From Corticimicrobacter populi (GTDB taxonomy: Bacteria > Pseudomonadota > Gammaproteobacteria > Burkholderiales > Burkholderiaceae_B): a stretch of DNA of 64,000 bases. How positions within the stretch are numbered: the first letter of the stretch is position 1; the number at the start of each line of letters is the position of its first letter. The DNA is taken from NCBI RefSeq assembly GCF_003123725.1, contig NZ_QETA01000004.1, positions 186,001 through 250,000 on the forward strand, written 5' to 3'. The position numbers and the translations under genes are program-made. This document shows positions 1 through 7,660 of the stretch, in pieces. The notes below the pieces were generated by a model, which was not told the origin of the DNA, searched no databases, and was given only the letters and a program-made list of their open reading frames with translations.

Positions 1-1082
1 GTGGCCGGCACGACGGGCGAGGCTTCCAGTGACTGATCCAGCGTGCCGAGGTCGCGGCTGATACGGGCCTGCAGGTCCGGATTGGCCTTGGCCAGCAGGG
101 GTTCCAGCAGGGCGGCGATCTTGCGGGTGCCGTCGCAGGTTCCCTTGACCAGATCCAGGTCGCTCCAGGCTTGCTGCGAGGCGCTGCCGGTACTGTCACC
201 CAGATGGCCGGCGGCGCGACGCAGGCTGCGGGCACCTGCTTGCGCCAGTCGCTCGGGGCTGATCTGCAGGGTGCGCACGCGGGCGCGCAGGCTGTCGACG
301 TCTGCCTGCAGTGCGGGCAGTTCGGCCTGTAGTGCAGGCATATCGCCACGTTCGGCCAGCAGGTGGCGTGTCTTGTAGAACCCGGCAAAATCCGGGTCGT
401 TTTCTCGCTGGTCAAAATAATCGGCCCGGGCATTGAGGCGGGTGTCCAGATCGGCAAACAGCTCTGCCACAGGTTCCAGTCGCTTGTAGGTGCGATGTGC
501 GTCCTGTGTCGCATGGCGGGCACCGTCTAGGCTGCCGTTCGCCACGGCCTGCTGCAATTGTTGTACGGCCTTCTGGACAGCGCCTGCCGTGAGTACCATG
601 TAGACCTTGTATTCGGCCAGCGGGCCGATGTACTCGGTCAGGGGCGGGCGTGCCGCGTCGGCCTCGGACTGGGCCGACGGCGTGACGGTCAGCGTGCCGC
701 GCGGGTTGCTCAGCAGGCCGCAGGTAATGGCAAATGTACCGGGCCGCAGCTTGACGGTGAGTGTCTGAGAGAAGCCGGGCGCGATATTCTCACGCTCATC
801 CACGACCATCACTCCATCGAGAATTTCCCATTCGAGTGCGCGTGGCGTCTGGTTGACGATGGTAAAGGTAGTGCGGCCGGCCGGCACGGTGATGTCTCCG
901 GGATCGCACAGGTTGTCGCGGATTGTGACCGTGACCTGCTGCGCATCGGCATGCGGAGTACGCTCGCGTGCCTTGCCCGAGGCATACCAGAAAGCGATCA
1001 GGCCGGCGATGCAGAGCAGCGCCGAAGCGGCCAGGGCGACCTTGGTCAGGGTCGGCATGGAGGGCTTGCGAGAAGAGGACAT
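1..1082 (-). CDS. efeO: EfeO-type periplasmic iron-uptake protein (3' end cut by window edge)
   Basis: About 360 residues are visible; the last few lie beyond base 1. A membrane/signal segment (residues about 12-34) is followed by a cupredoxin-like domain (about 45-140) and an M75/imelysin-like helical domain with the family string YKRLEPVAELFADLD. EfeO binds iron in the periplasm for the EfeU permease; a Dyp-type peroxidase, EfeB, usually follows and would lie outside the window. The ATG is 36 bp after the efeU stop, so the two are probably one transcript. Oddity: where the family normally has GFHRIE (the HxxE metal motif) this protein reads GFYKTRHLLAE, so the canonical motif is missing or shifted. 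Confidence 0.9.
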   Translation of the reverse strand, partial: MSSSRKPSMPTLTKVALAASALLCIAGLIAFWYASGKARERTPHADAQQVTVTIRDNLCDPGDITVPAGRTTFTIVNQTPRALEWEILDGVMVVDERENIAPGFSQTLTVKLRPGTFAITCGLLSNPRGTLTVTPSAQSEADAARPPLTEYIGPLAEYKVYMVLTAGAVQKAVQQLQQAVANGSLDGARHATQDAHRTYKRLEPVAELFADLDTRLNARADYFDQRENDPDFAGFYKTRHLLAERGDMPALQAELPALQADVDSLRARVRTLQISPERLAQAGARSLRRAAGHLGDSTGSASQQAWSDLDLVKGTCDGTRKIAALLEPLLAKANPDLQARISRDLGTLDQSLEASPVVPA

Positions 1083-1118
1083 GGGCGTGGTCCAGTCGGG
1101 AAAGGAGAGCTGGCGGCG

Positions 1119-2012
1119 TCAGGCGTTGGAGGCTGGCGATGACGCAGCAGGGGACGTGACTGCTGGCATTGCCGTGCCTGTGGGGGCTCCGGCGCTTGTG
1201 TCGGGCGTGGATGCGCGCAGGAAGCAGGCCAGTGAAATGGTCAGGAACAGCACGTAGGCAATGACTTCACCCAGCACCGGTGCCGCCTGGTAGCCGAACA
1301 GGCCGGACAGCACCGTGCCGAGCGGACTGTCCATGGGCAGTGTGTCGTTGAGGTCGAAGACCACCTGTTGCAGGTGGTTCCAGACACCGGCTTCATGGAA
1401 CTTGCGCAGCACGCCGGCGAGCAGGCCGGCCGCCACCAGCAGGATGAACATGCCGGTCAGGCGGAAAAAGCGGCGCAGGTCGAGGCGGACGCCGCCCGAG
1501 TACAGGCCATAGCCGATCAGGATGGATACGAGGATGCCGGCCAGCGCACCCAGCGGTGCAGCCCAGTCCCGGCTTTGCTGGAAGATGGCCAGCAGGAAGA
1601 AGATCGATTCCAGCCCCTCGCGTGCCACAGCCAGGAAGACCATGCCGATCAGCGCCCAGCCCTGGCCGCTGCCTGGGTGGTCGTGTACTGCGTGTTCGAC
1701 CGAGTCCTGCAGCCTGCGCTTGAGTGTACGCGCGCTCTTTTTCATCCAGAACACCATGGAGGTGAGCATGGCCACGGCGACCAGTCCGACCACGCCTTCG
1801 AAGAACTCCTGCTGCTTCTGGGGAAACTCGGCAGATAGCCACTGTAGCGCGGCACCGGCGAAAAGCGAGAGGGCGGCCGCTAGCAACACACCGATCCAGA
1901 TGGCCGGAATCAGGTGGCGTCGTCCGCTCTGGACGAGATAGCTGGCAATGATGCCGACGATGAGCGCGGCCTCGATACCTTCGCGCAGCATGATGAGAAA
2001 AGGGATCAACAT
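1119..2012 (-). CDS. efeU: FTR1-family iron permease EfeU
   Basis: The 297-residue integral membrane protein has about seven hydrophobic segments. It carries both REGxE motifs of the FTR1/EfeU family: LREGIEAAL near residue 9 and AREGLES near residue 129. These glutamates are known to be needed for iron transport. The start ATG follows a CAGGAATC ribosome-binding region. It lies directly upstream of efeO and downstream of a two-component pair on the same strand. The C-terminal tail after the last helix is rich in Ala, Pro, Thr and Ser and probably unstructured. The role is import of iron across the inner membrane. Confidence 0.93.
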   Translation of the reverse strand: MLIPFLIMLREGIEAALIVGIIASYLVQSGRRHLIPAIWIGVLLAAALSLFAGAALQWLSAEFPQKQQEFFEGVVGLVAVAMLTSMVFWMKKSARTLKRRLQDSVEHAVHDHPGSGQGWALIGMVFLAVAREGLESIFFLLAIFQQSRDWAAPLGALAGILVSILIGYGLYSGGVRLDLRRFFRLTGMFILLVAAGLLAGVLRKFHEAGVWNHLQQVVFDLNDTLPMDSPLGTVLSGLFGYQAAPVLGEVIAYVLFLTISLACFLRASTPDTSAGAPTGTAMPAVTSPAASSPASNA

Positions 2013-2089
2013 GGCTTCGATTCCTGGACAGGCAGGCGGCCTTCAGGGGGCGTCGAAATCGGCGCGCGACATGAGGAGGTCGTCGATGC

Positions 2090-2118
2090 TGAAGTATAAA
2101 TGGAAATGCAATTTGTTT
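2090..2118 (-). promoter_or_regulatory. AT-rich stretch ahead of efeU; candidate promoter/operator
   Basis: The 106 bp between the response-regulator stop and the efeU start contain one strongly AT-rich block (on the coding strand CATTTCCATTTATACTTC with flanking A/T). It stands out from the GC-rich surroundings and is the natural place for an efeU promoter and an iron-responsive operator. No clean 7-1-7 Fur dyad is visible, so the assignment is tentative. Confidence 0.3.
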
Positions 2119-2769
2119 TTATGTGTTCTGCAAATCTGTTGATCCATCGCAACTATTCTGCAGGGCGTCTATCCTGTCCATGATCCTGACGAATTCGGCC
2201 AGATTCTGTGCCCCGAGCTTGTCCATGGCATGTCGGCGACGTACCTTGACGGTGATCTCGCTGACGTGGAGCCGATCGGCGATCTGCTTGTTGAGCAGTC
2301 CCTGCACGACCAGTCGCGCCACGGCCAGTTCACCCTGCGTCAGGGTGGCAGCCAGATGCTGCAGGGCATGCTGCCCGGCAGCTTCGGTGCGTTGTCGGCG
2401 GTCCAGGTCGAGGGCGCGCTGGATGGCATCGAGCAGATCCTGTTCGCGAAAAGGCTTGGTCAGGAATTCGACGGCACCATTTTTCATGGCCTCGACGCTC
2501 ATGGCGATATCGCCGTGACCGGTGATGAAAATGACGGGCAAGGTCCAGCCCTGGCGCACCATGTTGCGGTGGAAGTCCATGCCGCTCTGGCCTGGCATGC
2601 GGATATCCAGTATCAGGCAGGTCGGTCGTTCGCTGCGGGGACGGGCCATGAATGCAGCGACCGACGCATCGGTCTGCGCTTCGATGCCGACCGAGGCCAG
2701 CAGGTCTTCCAGCGCAGCACGCACCGAAGGGTCGTCATCGATGATGTGAACGACAGGCAGGTCAGTCAT
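2119..2769 (-). CDS. FixJ/LuxR-type two-component response regulator
   Basis: The protein has 216 residues. A receiver domain (about 1-120) has the acidic cluster DDD at 11-13, phospho-acceptor Asp55 in LILDIRMPG and Lys105 in LTKPF. A LuxR/FixJ helix-turn-helix (about 140-200) contains NKQIADRLHVSEITVKVRR. It overlaps the 3' end of the kinase gene by 8 bp, so the pair is translationally coupled. It lies 106 bp upstream of efeU in the same direction, which makes efeUO a plausible target, but nothing in the sequence proves it. Confidence 0.93.
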   Translation of the reverse strand: MTDLPVVHIIDDDPSVRAALEDLLASVGIEAQTDASVAAFMARPRSERPTCLILDIRMPGQSGMDFHRNMVRQGWTLPVIFITGHGDIAMSVEAMKNGAVEFLTKPFREQDLLDAIQRALDLDRRQRTEAAGQHALQHLAATLTQGELAVARLVVQGLLNKQIADRLHVSEITVKVRRRHAMDKLGAQNLAEFVRIMDRIDALQNSCDGSTDLQNT

Positions 2770-3805
2770 GGGAAGCCTCTTTGCTTACCGGCAGCCGGAA
2801 GGCCAGCTGGGCCCCCCGGCCCGGAGCCGGGTGTGCGGCGATCTCGCCGCCGTGTGCCGTGACGATGGAGCGGGCGATGGCCAGCCCCAGTCCGGCACCG
2901 CTGTCCTTGGTGGTCCAGAAAGGGTCGAACAACTGGGGAGTTTCATCGGGGCCAATGCCTGCACCGCTATCTTCCACTGTGAATTCGGCAAAGCCGTTGC
3001 CGCCGGCATGTACGGCGATGCGCAGCGTGCGTTCGGAGGGCGGCACCAGGCGCAGCGCGTCGAGGGCGTTGCCAACCAGATTGCCCAGTACCTGTTGCAG
3101 CAGTATGGGGTCGGCGTGTACGGCAGGCAGATTGTCGGGAAGGTCGAGCAGCAAGCGTACCTGTTCGTGTTCGAGTTCATGTGCGTGCAGCGCCAGGGTC
3201 TCGTGTATGGCATGTGCCGGAGCGACGGCCTGGGGTGCAGTCTTGTGGGCCTGGGTGACGGCACGGATGCGGGCAATCACTTCACTGGCGCGATGGGCGT
3301 CGTCTTCCATGCGCCGGGCCGCCTGGCGTGCCCGATCGGTATTGGGCGGCATCTGGTCGAGCCAGCGCTGGCATGCGCTGGCGCTGGTGGCGATGGCGGC
3401 CAGCGGCTGGTTGACCTCATGGGCGATGGACGCAGCCATTTCGCCCAGGCTGGTGGCGCGGGCGATGTGGAACAGTCTGTTCTGCGTCCGTTCGGCAGCC
3501 GCACGTGCTGCCACGGCTTTGAGGGCCAGGTGAGCGGTGATGCCGATGGCCAGCAGGCTGATGGCCAGATTGACCAGGCCGGTATCGTAGGTACCGGAAC
3601 GGGTCAGTGCAAAGCTGGTCAGGGTGAGTAGCACGGCCAGGGCGGTCAGCAGGCGCGTGGTCCGGGCCGGCAGCAGCGCGGATGCGGCGAGAATGGCCAA
3701 AATGTAGAACACCGCGACCGCGATTTCATACCGGGTCAGGGTATCGGCCACGAAGATGGCAGCCATCAGGGCAAGCAGCGCGACGGTTTTCAGGATCATC
3801 GGCAA
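2762..3805 (-). CDS. Membrane sensor histidine kinase
   Basis: The 347-residue kinase has an N-terminal membrane region of four to five short helices (about 5-98) with almost no extracytoplasmic loop and no visible PAS domain. The HisKA box is SIAHEVNQPLAAIA with phospho-accepting His129. A HATPase domain follows, with the N box (QQVLGNLVGNALDAL) and the G boxes (EDSGAGIG, GAGLGLAIA). It is the first gene of a pair with the FixJ-type regulator. The compact membrane sensor suggests it reads a signal in or at the membrane rather than through a periplasmic domain; the ligand is unknown. Confidence 0.92.
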   Translation of the reverse strand: MPMILKTVALLALMAAIFVADTLTRYEIAVAVFYILAILAASALLPARTTRLLTALAVLLTLTSFALTRSGTYDTGLVNLAISLLAIGITAHLALKAVAARAAAERTQNRLFHIARATSLGEMAASIAHEVNQPLAAIATSASACQRWLDQMPPNTDRARQAARRMEDDAHRASEVIARIRAVTQAHKTAPQAVAPAHAIHETLALHAHELEHEQVRLLLDLPDNLPAVHADPILLQQVLGNLVGNALDALRLVPPSERTLRIAVHAGGNGFAEFTVEDSGAGIGPDETPQLFDPFWTTKDSGAGLGLAIARSIVTAHGGEIAAHPAPGRGAQLAFRLPVSKEASHD

Positions 3806-3834
3806 GGTTCCTCATGTCGTTCGGAGTGCAGACG

Positions 3835-4563
3835 CTATTCCGTGGTGCTGGCGCTCCAGAATGCCTGGCGGATGCCGCTGTTGCGGCGCAGTTTCGCCAG
3901 CAGGGGATCCAGTTCGTTGCCGCCGATCGAGGTTGGCAGCAGCGCGGCCTCGATCTCGATTTCCTGTTCGCCGAAGGCCCGGACCTCGATGTCGCGCAGC
4001 GGGATGCCGGCAGTATCGAAGGTCGATTCGATCAGGTGCAGGGCTTCCTTGCGGCGCTCGCGTTCGGCGATGGCATAGATGATGTAGGTTGCCTCCATGT
4101 CCTGGGTGTCGATCGGTTGTCGGTTGATGCGGTTGACGGCAGGGCGCAGCAGCGTGTTGGCAGCCAGCACGAACAGGGCACCGACGATGGCTTCCAGCAG
4201 CAGGTCGGCTCCCGCCGCGCAGCCGACGGCGGCCGAACCCCAGAGCGTGGCGGCGGTATTGATGCCGCGCACGCTGCCCCCCTCGCGCATGATGACGCCG
4301 GCCCCCAGGAACCCCACACCCGAGACAACATAGGCAATCACGTGCACCGGGCTGGTATTGCCTCCGTGCAGTGTGTAGTAGCTGACGCCGACGTCCACGA
4401 AGAGCGCTGCGCCGGTGCAGACCAGCACGTTGGTGCGCAGTCCGGCCGTGCGCTGGCGGATCTGTCGTTCGATGCCGATCAGGCCACCCAGGACAAAGGC
4501 AGCAGTCAGGCTGACGAGCGTGTCGGTCAGGGAGATCAGGTTGATGTATTCGAGGCTTTTCAT
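3835..4563 (-). CDS. MgtC/SapB-family inner-membrane protein
   Basis: The 242-residue protein has the MgtC/SapB hallmark segment ([30 protein letters not shown], shown here only by its ends [10 protein letters not shown] and LRTNVLVC), four to five helices in the first 140 residues, and a soluble C-terminal domain of about 90 residues. MgtC proteins support growth at low magnesium and in acid and modulate the F-type ATPase in Salmonella. Its start is 12 bp downstream of the mgtE stop, so it is probably co-transcribed with that magnesium transporter. The name mgtC is not assigned because the C-terminal domain is not clearly that of Salmonella MgtC. Confidence 0.88.
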   Translation of the reverse strand: MKSLEYINLISLTDTLVSLTAAFVLGGLIGIERQIRQRTAGLRTNVLVCTGAALFVDVGVSYYTLHGGNTSPVHVIAYVVSGVGFLGAGVIMREGGSVRGINTAATLWGSAAVGCAAGADLLLEAIVGALFVLAANTLLRPAVNRINRQPIDTQDMEATYIIYAIAERERRKEALHLIESTFDTAGIPLRDIEVRAFGEQEIEIEAALLPTSIGGNELDPLLAKLRRNSGIRQAFWSASTTE

Positions 4564-4575
4564 GTGTTCCAGTGT

Positions 4576-5967
4576 CTACTGGCCCAGGGGTGCGGGGGCC
4601 AGCATGTCTCCAAGAAAGGCGTAGGCCAGGCCGAAATAGATGATTACACCGACCAGATCCATGATGGAGGTGATCAGTGGCGCGCTCAGTGTGGCCGGAT
4701 CGGTACCCATTTTACGTGCAGCAAATGGCAGCAGTGCACCGATGAGGCTGCCCAGCACAGTGCACAGCAGCATGGCCAGACCCACCACCAGCAGGACTTC
4801 GCCCTGGACGCCCTTGCTGAAGTAGGCCAGTATGCTCTCGAGTACGGCAATGGCAAGGCCCAGCGCCAGTGCCACCGGCAGTTCGCGACGGATCACGAAC
4901 CACATGTCGCGCCAGCGCAGCCGAAAATCGCCCAGCGCCATCGAGCGGATGACCAGGGTGGCAGCCTGGCTGCCGGTGTTGCCGCCGGTATCGATGATGG
5001 GCGCAATGAAGGCAGCCAGGATGATGACTTGTTCCAGCATCTCGGTCTGTGCGGCGATATAGGTGCTGGTCAGGATGCCGAAGCAGGTCAGGATCACCAG
5101 CCAGAAAGCGCGAACCTGAAACAGCTGGTGAAACGGCGAGGTACGCAAGTCCAGGTCATCGCCCTGCATCGCGGCGACACCGCCGAAGCGGGTCAATTGG
5201 GTGGCGTCTTCTTCCTTTTCGAGCGTCATGGCGTCATCGACGGTCACGATGCCAATCATGCGTTCGCCACCATTGATGACAGGCAGCGCCAGCAGGCTAT
5301 GGCGGCGGATCAGTTCGGCGGCCTGGCGGGCCGGCCATTCTGCGCGCACGAAGACAGGATGCGGGCGCATCAGGTCGGCAATGCGGGCCTGGGGCTGGGC
5401 CAGCACCAGTTCGCGCAGTGAAAGAGTGCCCTGCAGGTGCCCTTCGGGATCAAGCACATAGATGACATAGATGGTTTCCTTATCGGGTGCGCTACTGCGA
5501 AGCGCTGCCAGCGCTTCGGTTGCGGTCATGCCGGCGTTGACGGCGGCGTAGTCGGAGGCGGTCAACGAGCCGGCCGAGCCTTCCGGGTAGGCCGCCAGCC
5601 TGAGCAGGCCAGCGCGGTCGTCCTGGGCCAGGGCCGGCAGTAACCGGGACTGGGCTTCGGTATCCAGCCGGTTGTAGAGGTCGGCCTGTTCATCGGATGG
5701 CAGCGCCTTGAACATGTCGGCGATGGCCGGGGGATGCAGCACGGGCAACAGCAGGCCCTGCTGAAACTCGGGCAGGTGTTCGAACAGGCGTGCCCGTCGG
5801 GCGGGAGCCAGCCAGCACAGCAGCAGGGCCAGTTGTTCAGGCTCCAGATCGGTCAGCGCCTCTGCCAGATCTGCACACTGTACCTGGTCGAAAATGCGTG
5901 CGAAGGCTGCGGCATCGCTGTGCTTGAGGGTGGCGCGGACGGCAGCCAGGAGATGTTCGCGGTTCAT
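4576..5967 (-). CDS. mgtE: Magnesium transporter MgtE
   Basis: The 463-residue protein shows the MgtE order: an N-terminal helical superhelix domain (about 1-125), a pair of CBS domains (about 130-250), a connecting helix, and a five-helix membrane domain with the signature TGGNTGSQAA. MgtE is a Mg2+-gated Mg2+ channel. An in-frame ATG exists 63 bp further upstream, but the ATG at 5967 has an AGGAAAAG ribosome-binding site and gives the usual N terminus (MNREHLL), so it is preferred. It is followed closely by an MgtC/SapB-like gene. Confidence 0.95.
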   Translation of the reverse strand: MNREHLLAAVRATLKHSDAAAFARIFDQVQCADLAEALTDLEPEQLALLLCWLAPARRARLFEHLPEFQQGLLLPVLHPPAIADMFKALPSDEQADLYNRLDTEAQSRLLPALAQDDRAGLLRLAAYPEGSAGSLTASDYAAVNAGMTATEALAALRSSAPDKETIYVIYVLDPEGHLQGTLSLRELVLAQPQARIADLMRPHPVFVRAEWPARQAAELIRRHSLLALPVINGGERMIGIVTVDDAMTLEKEEDATQLTRFGGVAAMQGDDLDLRTSPFHQLFQVRAFWLVILTCFGILTSTYIAAQTEMLEQVIILAAFIAPIIDTGGNTGSQAATLVIRSMALGDFRLRWRDMWFVIRRELPVALALGLAIAVLESILAYFSKGVQGEVLLVVGLAMLLCTVLGSLIGALLPFAARKMGTDPATLSAPLITSIMDLVGVIIYFGLAYAFLGDMLAPAPLGQ

Positions 5968-6301
5968 GGTTTCTTTTCCTGTCGATCTGGGCGCAGTGAT
6001 CTCCGGATGGGGATTCTGCGGGCGGGTCATGACGCCTTCATGAACGCCTGGGGGACGGCCATGCGCGGCGGCAGGGCACGCGCATCCACCGGCAGCGTGC
6101 TAGGCAGTTGCCGCAGGAGCGGGTGAGGGAGTGATGGATTGTCGGCCGGTGTGGGGACAATCCGGGCCGGAGCGGTCCAGCCGGCAAATTATAGGAACCT
6201 GAGCCGTTGCGGCACCAGTATCCGGTGGCGTATCCGTGTCATGCGCACGGATGGCACCGATATACCAAGGTATACCGGCGTACAGGCATGGCTGCCGTTG
6301 C
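5968..6301 (-). promoter_or_regulatory. Leader and promoter region of mgtE
   Basis: This 334-bp stretch has no convincing gene. On the minus strand a perfect TATAAT hexamer (6188-6193) gives a candidate -10 box, leaving an untranslated leader of roughly 215 nt before the chosen mgtE start, which is long enough for a regulatory leader. Further upstream, TATACC-AA-GGTATA (6261-6274) is a 14-bp inverted repeat and TATACC recurs 10 bp later (6271-6276), resembling an operator. I could not recognise an M-box or other known Mg riboswitch. Confidence 0.35.
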
Positions 6302-7660
6302 CTACAGTGTGAAGGCCTGATCCTGGCGCGGTACTACGGCATTCCAGCCGAGTTCGCGGCCGATGCGCATGCGCAGTGCCTCGGCGGCCTCCGGCTCGCC
6401 ATGGACGATAAAGACACGTTGCGGGGCGCGCCGGAACCCGGACAGCCAGCGCATCAGTTCCGCCGCGTCGGCATGGGCCGACAGCATGGGCAACTCGGAG
6501 ACCTCGGCCCTGACCGGAATCCATTGGCCGAACATGCGGATCTCGCGGGCACCCTGCAGCATGTCGCGTCCGCGTGTGCCGGCTGCCTGGAAACCCGAGA
6601 ACAGCACGGTATTGCGATGATCCTGCACGAAGGCTACCAGATGATGCAGCACGCGCCCGCCCGTGGCCATGCCGCTGGCAGAGATAATGACCTTGGGATA
6701 GGTATTGGCCGACAATGCCTTGGACTCATCCACGGTGCGGACATAGGTTGCCACGTTGCAGGCCTGGGCGCAGGTGCCGGCCGACAGCCGGTGATCCTCG
6801 TGGTGGCGGCACAGCAGTTCGCTGGCACTGGTGGCCATGGGGCTGTCGAGGTAGACAGGAATGTTGCGCAGACGACCGTTCTGTTTGAGCTGCCACAGGT
6901 AGTACAGCAGCGCCTGTGCTCGCCCCACGGCGAAGGCCGGGATCACGGTAGTGCCGCCGCGACTCGCGGTGCGCTCGATGATGTCGCCCAGAGCCGCTGC
7001 AGGATCGGCATGGTCATGCAGGCGATTGCCGTAGGTGGATTCGATGACGATGTAGTCGGCCTCGGGCACGGGTTCGGGATCGACCATCACCGGGTCGCCA
7101 TACCGGCCCAGGTCGCCGGAGAAGACGATGGTGCGGCCAGCCCAGCGGATTTCGGCCGAGGCTGCGCCGAGGATGTGGCCGGTCCGCCGCAACTGCAGCG
7201 TGGCACCCCCAGGCAGGGATACGTTCTGGTGCAGTGGCGCGGTACGAAAGAACGACATCGCATGTTCGGCATCATGCACACCGTAGAGCGGCAGTGCCGG
7301 GCTGTGTCTGGAAAAGCCCTTGCGGTTGGCGTATTCGGCATCCTTTTCCTGCAGGTGGCCGCTATCCTTGAGGATCAGTTCGGCTACGTCACGTGTGGCT
7401 TCGGTCGAGACGATAGGTCCCCTGAAACCGTCGCGGACCAGGCGCGGCAGATAGCCGGAATGGTCCAGATGGGCATGGGTCAGTACCACTGCATCGATAT
7501 TGTCAGCCTGGATCGGCAACGGAGCCCAGTTCTGTTCGCGCAGGTTCTTCAGTCCCTGGAACAGGCCGCAGTCGACCAGCAGGCGGTGATCGCCGCTGGA
7601 CAGGAGGTGTTTGGAGCCGGTGACGGTACCGGCCCCGCCGAGTGAGCGTAATGTCAGCAT
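6302..7660 (-). CDS. Beta-CASP metallo-beta-lactamase-fold hydrolase (RNase-like)
   Basis: The 452-residue protein has the MBL metal motif THAHLDHSGYLP (His62, His64, Asp66, His67), a central beta-CASP insertion, and the C-terminal motifs GMATGGRVLHHL and SAHADAAELMRWL with late HGE of the RNA-specificity type. This is the CPSF-73/RNase J-like family with two zinc ions that cuts or trims RNA. It overlaps the upstream phosphoketolase-like gene by 7 bp (ATGCTGA), so the two are translationally coupled. No KH domain or membrane segment is seen. The substrate is unknown. Confidence 0.92.
   Translation of the reverse strand: MLTLRSLGGAGTVTGSKHLLSSGDHRLLVDCGLFQGLKNLREQNWAPLPIQADNIDAVVLTHAHLDHSGYLPRLVRDGFRGPIVSTEATRDVAELILKDSGHLQEKDAEYANRKGFSRHSPALPLYGVHDAEHAMSFFRTAPLHQNVSLPGGATLQLRRTGHILGAASAEIRWAGRTIVFSGDLGRYGDPVMVDPEPVPEADYIVIESTYGNRLHDHADPAAALGDIIERTASRGGTTVIPAFAVGRAQALLYYLWQLKQNGRLRNIPVYLDSPMATSASELLCRHHEDHRLSAGTCAQACNVATYVRTVDESKALSANTYPKVIISASGMATGGRVLHHLVAFVQDHRNTVLFSGFQAAGTRGRDMLQGAREIRMFGQWIPVRAEVSELPMLSAHADAAELMRWLSGFRRAPQRVFIVHGEPEAAEALRMRIGRELGWNAVVPRQDQAFTL

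Noticed and set aside
3682-5421. Long plus-strand open frame (579 codons) over mgtE and the mgtC-like gene
   Set aside because: It is antisense to two clearly conserved membrane proteins and its translation is Gln/His/Gly-rich with no family signal; it is a by-product of high GC at third positions.
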